NCBI GenBank assembly: GCA_947074245.1
Contig: CAMTOW010000059.1
Coordinates: 1-9,057, forward strand
DNA from: an uncultured Bacteroidales bacterium
GTDB taxonomy: Bacteria > Bacteroidota > Bacteroidia > Bacteroidales > JAUNSR01
Direction of reading: 5' to 3'
DNA length: 9,057 nucleotides
The position numbers and the translations under genes are program-made. The notes beneath the pieces were generated by a model. That model had not been told where the DNA came from. It saw only the letters and a list, made by a program, of their open reading frames with translations, and made no database searches. Positions 5,553-9,057 of the stretch are shown piece after piece. The first letter of the stretch is position 1. Each line of letters starts with the position of its first letter.

Positions 5553-6569
5553 CTATACCTGAATCAGCATTTTGCCTGTATTCTTTCCGTCGAAAAGACT
5601 GATGAAGGTCTCCGGCAATTTGTCGAACCCCTGAATCACCGTTTCATGTCCTTTCAATACGCCTTCCTTATACCATTTGATCAGTTCCAACTGCCCTTCA
5701 TGAAACGAATCGGCATAATCGCTGACAATGAAGCCTTTCATCAGCGCGCTGTTTTTTATAAGAGCGATCTGAGGATAAGGCCCGACCGCTTTTTTCGGAT
5801 CGTTATAAAGAGCGATCTGCCCGCAAATCACGATCCGGGCGCCATGAGTGATGTAGTTGAGAATCAGATCGGACACCTCGCCGCCCACATTGTCGAAATA
5901 AATATCCACACCCAGCGGAGCCGCGCGGTGCAGGTTCTCTTCGAGCGTTTGAAGGTCGTGATAATCGAAGGCATAATCGAATCCGAGTTCTTCGGTCAGG
6001 AATCGCTGTTTGGAAGGTGATCCGGCAATACCGATCACGTTGCATCCCATGATCTTCGCGATCTGTCCCACAACCATACCAACGGCACCTGCCGCACCCG
6101 ATATGACAACCGTTTCGGCCGGTTTGGGTTTGGCGATGCGCATCATCCCGAAGTATGCGGTCAGCCCCGTCAATCCGAACAATCCCAGATAATAGCTTGC
6201 CGGAGCCAGCTCGACGTCGATCTTCTGCACTTCGGTAGCCCACGCGATCTGGATATCTTCCCATTTCAGCATCCCCATCACCATATCTCCCGGATGGAAC
6301 ATACTGCTTCGGCTCTCCATCACGCGGGCGACAACGCCTCCGGTGATCGGCTGACCGATTTCGAACGGAGCCACGTAGGACTTCTGATCGCTCATTCGCC
6401 CCCGCATATACGGATCTACCGAAATATATTTCGCTTCGAGCAGAATCTGCCCGTCTTCGAGTGCCGGAAGGGCGACTTCTATTTCTTCAAAATCATCCGG
6501 CGTGGGTTTTCCCGCGGGTCGCGATTTCAATACATATGCTTTACTCTTAAGAAAATCATTTAGCGTCAT
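5553..6569 (-). CDS. NADP-dependent oxidoreductase, MDR family (leukotriene B4 12-hydroxydehydrogenase / CurA-like)
   Basis: The protein is 338 residues from the chosen ATG at 6569. An in-frame upstream start at 6614 would add 15 residues that look unlike the family. AYVLKSRPAGKPTPDDFE (11-28) is the characteristic N-terminus of this zinc-free MDR branch. VDPYMRGRM (51-59), GQPITGGVVARV (72-83), the Rossmann loop SGAAGAVG (157-164) followed by GQIAKIMGCNVIGIAGS, and FDNVGG (225-230) also fit. No zinc-binding cysteine set is seen, as usual in this group. Relatives reduce activated C=C bonds such as those of alpha,beta-unsaturated aldehydes and ketones, using NADPH in the cytoplasm; the physiological substrate here cannot be told. 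It stands alone, with terminators on both sides. Confidence 0.9.
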   Translation of the reverse strand: MTLNDFLKSKAYVLKSRPAGKPTPDDFEEIEVALPALEDGQILLEAKYISVDPYMRGRMSDQKSYVAPFEIGQPITGGVVARVMESRSSMFHPGDMVMGMLKWEDIQIAWATEVQKIDVELAPASYYLGLFGLTGLTAYFGMMRIAKPKPAETVVISGAAGAVGMVVGQIAKIMGCNVIGIAGSPSKQRFLTEELGFDYAFDYHDLQTLEENLHRAAPLGVDIYFDNVGGEVSDLILNYITHGARIVICGQIALYNDPKKAVGPYPQIALIKNSALMKGFIVSDYADSFHEGQLELIKWYKEGVLKGHETVIQGFDKLPETFISLFDGKNTGKMLIQV

Positions 6570-6628
6570 TTGGAATAAGAACACGCTTTCCGAGCAGAAT
6601 GTTTGACTCCGCACCGGATATCCAAACG

Positions 6629-6667
6629 AAAAAAGCCATTCTTCCGAAATGACTCGGAAGAATGGCT
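6629..6667 (-). terminator. rho-independent terminator of rimO
   Basis: AGCCATTCTTCCG (6634-6646) and CGGAAGAATGGCT (6655-6667) form a perfect 13-bp stem with an 8-nt loop. On the minus strand it is followed by T6 (6634-6629, the first T being the closing base). It lies about 50 nt after the rimO stop and separates rimO from the oxidoreductase gene. Confidence 0.88.
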
Positions 6668-6719
6668 CTTCTATAGCTTGATCGCAGCGGAGCGAATCCG
6701 GCTGCTACATCTTATCTTT

Positions 6720-8018
6720 TCATTCGACGATACGTCCGTAAAGATCAAACGGCTCGGCATCGGTGATCTCTACTTGGTAGAACGAACCGATCTGCAGCTC
6801 GCGGTCTTTGCGAATCAACACCTCGGGATCCACTTCGGGCGAATCGAACTGGGTACGGCCGATGTAATAATCGCCCTCCTCTTTGTCGATGATCACTTTC
6901 AGGGTCTGCCCCACTTTCGACTCGTTGGACGCCGCAGCAATATTCTCCTGTATGCGCATGATCGCATCCAAACGGTCTTGTTTGACTTCATCCTCAACGT
7001 CGTCTTCATAAGCGGAAGCGGCATAGGTTCCATCCTCTTCGGAATAGGCGAAAGCACCCAATCGCTCGAAACGGGCTTCGCGCACGAATTCCATCAATTC
7101 GGCGAAATCCTCTTCGGTTTCCCCCGGATGGCCCACCAAAAGCGTAGTACGGATATGAATTCCCGGCACCTCTTCGCGCATTCGTCTCAATAACTCAAGG
7201 GTCTGCTCTTTGGTTACGTTACGGCGCATTTTGGTAAGCATATGATCTGAGATATGCTGCAAAGCGATATCCATATAGTTGCATACGTTATCACGCTCGC
7301 GCATCACGCGCAATACGTCATACGGGAAACGAGACGGGTAAGCGTAGTGAAGACGAATCCACTCAACACCCGGAACATCGGATATGCGTTCGATCAGTTC
7401 GGCAAGCTTCAACTCCTTATACAGATCCTGACCGTAATAAGACAAATCCTGAGCGATGATCTGGAACTCTTTAACCCCTTCGCTTACAAGCAAACGAACC
7501 TCTTCGACGATCTCCTCCATCGGGCGCGACTGGTATCGGCCGGTAATGATCGGAATCGCGCAGTACGAACAGGCGCGGTTGCAACCTTCGCCGATCTTGA
7601 TATAGGCGTAATGCTTCGGAGTTGTAAGTACGCGCTCCAAGTGCAAATCGGAACGGTAGGCTTTTCCAAGATCTTCGATCACCTGTTTCCAGTTGAATTT
7701 TCCGTAGAACTGATCCACTTCGGGCAATTCCGATTCAAGATCAGCCATATAGCGTTCGGAAAGACAACCCATTACGATGATTTTCTTAATCTCTTTTCTT
7801 TTTTTGGCTTCGCAAAGCTCCAGAATCATGTTGATGGATTCTTCTTTGGCATCGCCGATGAATCCACATGTATTGACGACGACAATCTCACCTTTTACCT
7901 GTTCCGCATCGTGCGCTACGGTATATCCGTTGGCAGTCAGCTGACGCATCAGTTGTTCTGAATCAACCAGGTTTTTAGAACAACCCAGGGTGATGATATC
8001 GATCTGATTCTTAATCAT
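6720..8018 (-). CDS. rimO: ribosomal protein S12 (Asp) methylthiotransferase RimO
   Basis: RimO is a radical-SAM enzyme that adds a methylthio group to the conserved aspartate of ribosomal protein S12. The 432-residue protein has the full three-domain layout. The N-terminal methylthiotransferase domain has its [4Fe-4S] cysteines at 13 (in LGCSKNLVDSE), 51 (NTCGF) and 85 (MGCLSERY). The radical-SAM domain has CNRACSYC, with Cys146, Cys150 and Cys153. A C-terminal TRAM-like domain runs from about 370 to 432. The LGCSKNLVDSE start is the RimO signature and separates it from MiaB, which modifies tRNA. The length is normal. It lies downstream of ftsY on the same strand, an arrangement common in Bacteroidales, but here with a 218-nt gap holding a terminator, so it probably has its own promoter. 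Confidence 0.96.
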   Translation of the reverse strand: MIKNQIDIITLGCSKNLVDSEQLMRQLTANGYTVAHDAEQVKGEIVVVNTCGFIGDAKEESINMILELCEAKKRKEIKKIIVMGCLSERYMADLESELPEVDQFYGKFNWKQVIEDLGKAYRSDLHLERVLTTPKHYAYIKIGEGCNRACSYCAIPIITGRYQSRPMEEIVEEVRLLVSEGVKEFQIIAQDLSYYGQDLYKELKLAELIERISDVPGVEWIRLHYAYPSRFPYDVLRVMRERDNVCNYMDIALQHISDHMLTKMRRNVTKEQTLELLRRMREEVPGIHIRTTLLVGHPGETEEDFAELMEFVREARFERLGAFAYSEEDGTYAASAYEDDVEDEVKQDRLDAIMRIQENIAAASNESKVGQTLKVIIDKEEGDYYIGRTQFDSPEVDPEVLIRKDRELQIGSFYQVEITDAEPFDLYGRIVE

Positions 8019-8161
8019 ATTTCTATTCTTTATTATAACGTGTCAGAGGAGAATGCAATGCTTTGCAATTCCCGAAAGATTTGGATCCTGAAAAACGGCT
8101 GAACAGATCAGCGGAAATGAAAGTTTGACGGCATGAAACTGTGATGAACGTCAAAAAGAAA

Positions 8162-8214
8162 ACCAGGCATTTTCTTTCGGCTGCAAAATTAGCGGAAAGA
8201 GGAAAATGCCTGGT
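8162..8214 (-). terminator. rho-independent terminator of ftsY
   Basis: ACCAGGCATTTTC (8162-8174) and GAAAATGCCTGGT (8202-8214) form a perfect 13-bp stem. The 27-nt loop can fold further (TTTC/GAAA and GCT/AGC). On the minus strand the stem is followed by TTTCTTTTT. It lies just after the ftsY stop, so ftsY and rimO are at least partly separate transcription units. Confidence 0.75.
8184..8191 (-). promoter_or_regulatory. possible -7 promoter element for rimO
   Basis: On the minus strand TAATTTTG (8191-8184) fits the Bacteroidetes -7 element TAnnTTTG at all fixed positions and is the best such match between ftsY and rimO. No TTTG lies at the -33 distance, and the site is in the loop of the ftsY terminator, so the call is weak. 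It would give a rimO leader of about 160 nt. Confidence 0.25.
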
Positions 8215-8236
8215 GTAATATTCTTTAAAAATCTTA

Positions 8237-9057
8237 TTATTTTCCGAATAGAGAATCGACGAATTCGCGGTTGCGGAAAACCTGAAGGTCTTCCATCCCT
8301 TCGCCCAATCCGATGTATTTGACCGGTGTCTTGAATTGGTCGGAGATTCCGATTACGACGCCGCCTTTGGCCGTTCCGTCAAGTTTGGTGATCGCCAGAG
8401 CATTCACTTCGGTAGCCGCCGTGAATTGCTTCGCCTGCTCGAATGCGTTCTGACCGGTAGACCCGTCGAGCACCAACAGAACTTCATGGGGTGCATCCGG
8501 AATAACCTTGTTCATCACTTTCTTAATCTTGGAAAGCTCATTCATCAGATTCACTTTGTTGTGAAGACGCCCTGCCGTATCGATGATCACGACATCAGCC
8601 TGACTGGCTACCGCCGAACTTACCGTATCGAAAGCTACCGAAGCGGGATCCGATCCCATCTTCTGCTTGATCACAGGGACGCCTACGCGCTCACCCCAAA
8701 TGACCAACTGATCGATCGCAGCGGCGCGGAACGTATCTGCCGCCCCAAGTACGACTTTGTTGCCCGCTTTCTTAAACTGATAAGCCAGCTTGCCGATCGT
8801 CGTGGTCTTACCCACTCCGTTTACGCCGACAACCATGATTACATACGGTTTCTTATTCTGAGGCACGACAAAATCCTGTACGTCATCGGAATTGTGTTCG
8901 GCCAAAAGGCCTGATATTTCCTCTCGCAGGATATTCTGAAGTTCGTCCGTACCGACATATTTATCTTTAGCAACACGCTTTTCGATTCGCTCGATGATAC
9001 GCAATGTTGTTTCAACGCCTACATCAGAAGTAATCAGTACTTCTTCCAGTTCATCGA
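8237..9057 (-). CDS. ftsY: signal recognition particle receptor FtsY, 3' part (5' end outside the window)
   Basis: FtsY is the GTPase receptor that docks the SRP-ribosome complex at the inner membrane for co-translational insertion. The open frame runs to the right end of the window without a start: its first complete codons read DELEEVLITSDVGVETTLRIIE, part of the N domain. A TTG at 9004 is only an internal codon. About 272 residues are visible and roughly 45-50 are missing. All SRP-GTPase motifs are present: GVNGVGKTTT (complement of about 8827-8798), DTFRAAAIDQ, the DTAGR loop, TKLDGTAKGG and IGLGEGMEDL near the C-terminus. No acidic A domain is visible. In many Bacteroidales this gene follows the ribosomal protein genes rpmB and rpmG, which would lie to the right. 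Confidence 0.96.
   Translation of the reverse strand, partial: DELEEVLITSDVGVETTLRIIERIEKRVAKDKYVGTDELQNILREEISGLLAEHNSDDVQDFVVPQNKKPYVIMVVGVNGVGKTTTIGKLAYQFKKAGNKVVLGAADTFRAAAIDQLVIWGERVGVPVIKQKMGSDPASVAFDTVSSAVASQADVVIIDTAGRLHNKVNLMNELSKIKKVMNKVIPDAPHEVLLVLDGSTGQNAFEQAKQFTAATEVNALAITKLDGTAKGGVVIGISDQFKTPVKYIGLGEGMEDLQVFRNREFVDSLFGK

Noticed and set aside
5484..6020. + strand frame of 178 codons
   Set aside because: It starts within the bidirectional terminator region and lies opposite the oxidoreductase gene.
6570..6614. Upstream start giving the oxidoreductase 15 more residues
   Set aside because: The added residues resemble nothing in the family, and the ATG at 6569 already places the N-terminus as in relatives.
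6603..7193. + strand frame of 196 codons
   Set aside because: It crosses the rimO terminator and is antisense to rimO.
7254..7961. + strand frame of 235 codons
   Set aside because: Antisense to the core of rimO, including its iron-sulfur cysteines; shadow frame.
1..9057. Insertion sequences, tRNA or rRNA genes, toxin-antitoxin or defence genes
   Set aside because: No transposase, tRNA cloverleaf, rRNA segment or defence protein was found; the CRISPR repeats are the only defence-related element and the cas genes are outside the window.

Overview
The window looks like a piece of a Bacteroidota chromosome, most likely order Bacteroidales. The reasons are an outer-membrane TonB-dependent receptor under a TPP riboswitch, followed by PnuT and thiamin pyrophosphokinase; an ftsY-rimO neighbourhood; starts without Shine-Dalgarno sites in AT-rich leaders; and several matches to the Bacteroidetes promoter element TAnnTTTG. 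I do not assign a genus.

Layout. Positions 1-286 are the trailing end of a CRISPR array: four 37-nt repeats, the last one degenerate. No cas genes are visible. A C-rich tract without any G (289-377) follows, then a 90-codon fragment of a short-chain dehydrogenase/reductase (442-714) and a strong intrinsic terminator (796-848).

The + strand region 1055-4777 is a thiamin-salvage operon. It has a probable promoter, a TPP riboswitch (about 1095-1182), a TonB-dependent receptor (1259-3457), a PnuT-type inner-membrane transporter (3541-4152) and thiamin pyrophosphokinase (4139-4777). The receptor should bring thiamin across the outer membrane, PnuT across the inner membrane, and the kinase should trap it as TPP, which then shuts the operon down through the riboswitch. 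No thiamin biosynthesis gene is present in the window.

From 4761 to the right end all genes are on the minus strand: a YgjP-type zinc metallopeptidase (4761-5465, 3' end overlapping the kinase gene), an MDR-family NADPH oxidoreductase (5553-6569), rimO (6720-8018) and the 3' part of ftsY (8237 to beyond 9057). Perfect-stem intrinsic terminators separate the oxidoreductase from the peptidase gene, rimO from the oxidoreductase, and ftsY from rimO. The last three genes are ordinary housekeeping or general-metabolism genes.

The most interesting signal is a possible expression platform for the TPP riboswitch. A 10-nt leader segment (1211-1220) is the exact reverse complement of the first 10 nt of the receptor gene. 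The same segment can pair instead with the 5' edge of the aptamer, which would make a simple start-codon-masking switch. I see no convincing novel multi-gene system; the unusual items are regulatory.
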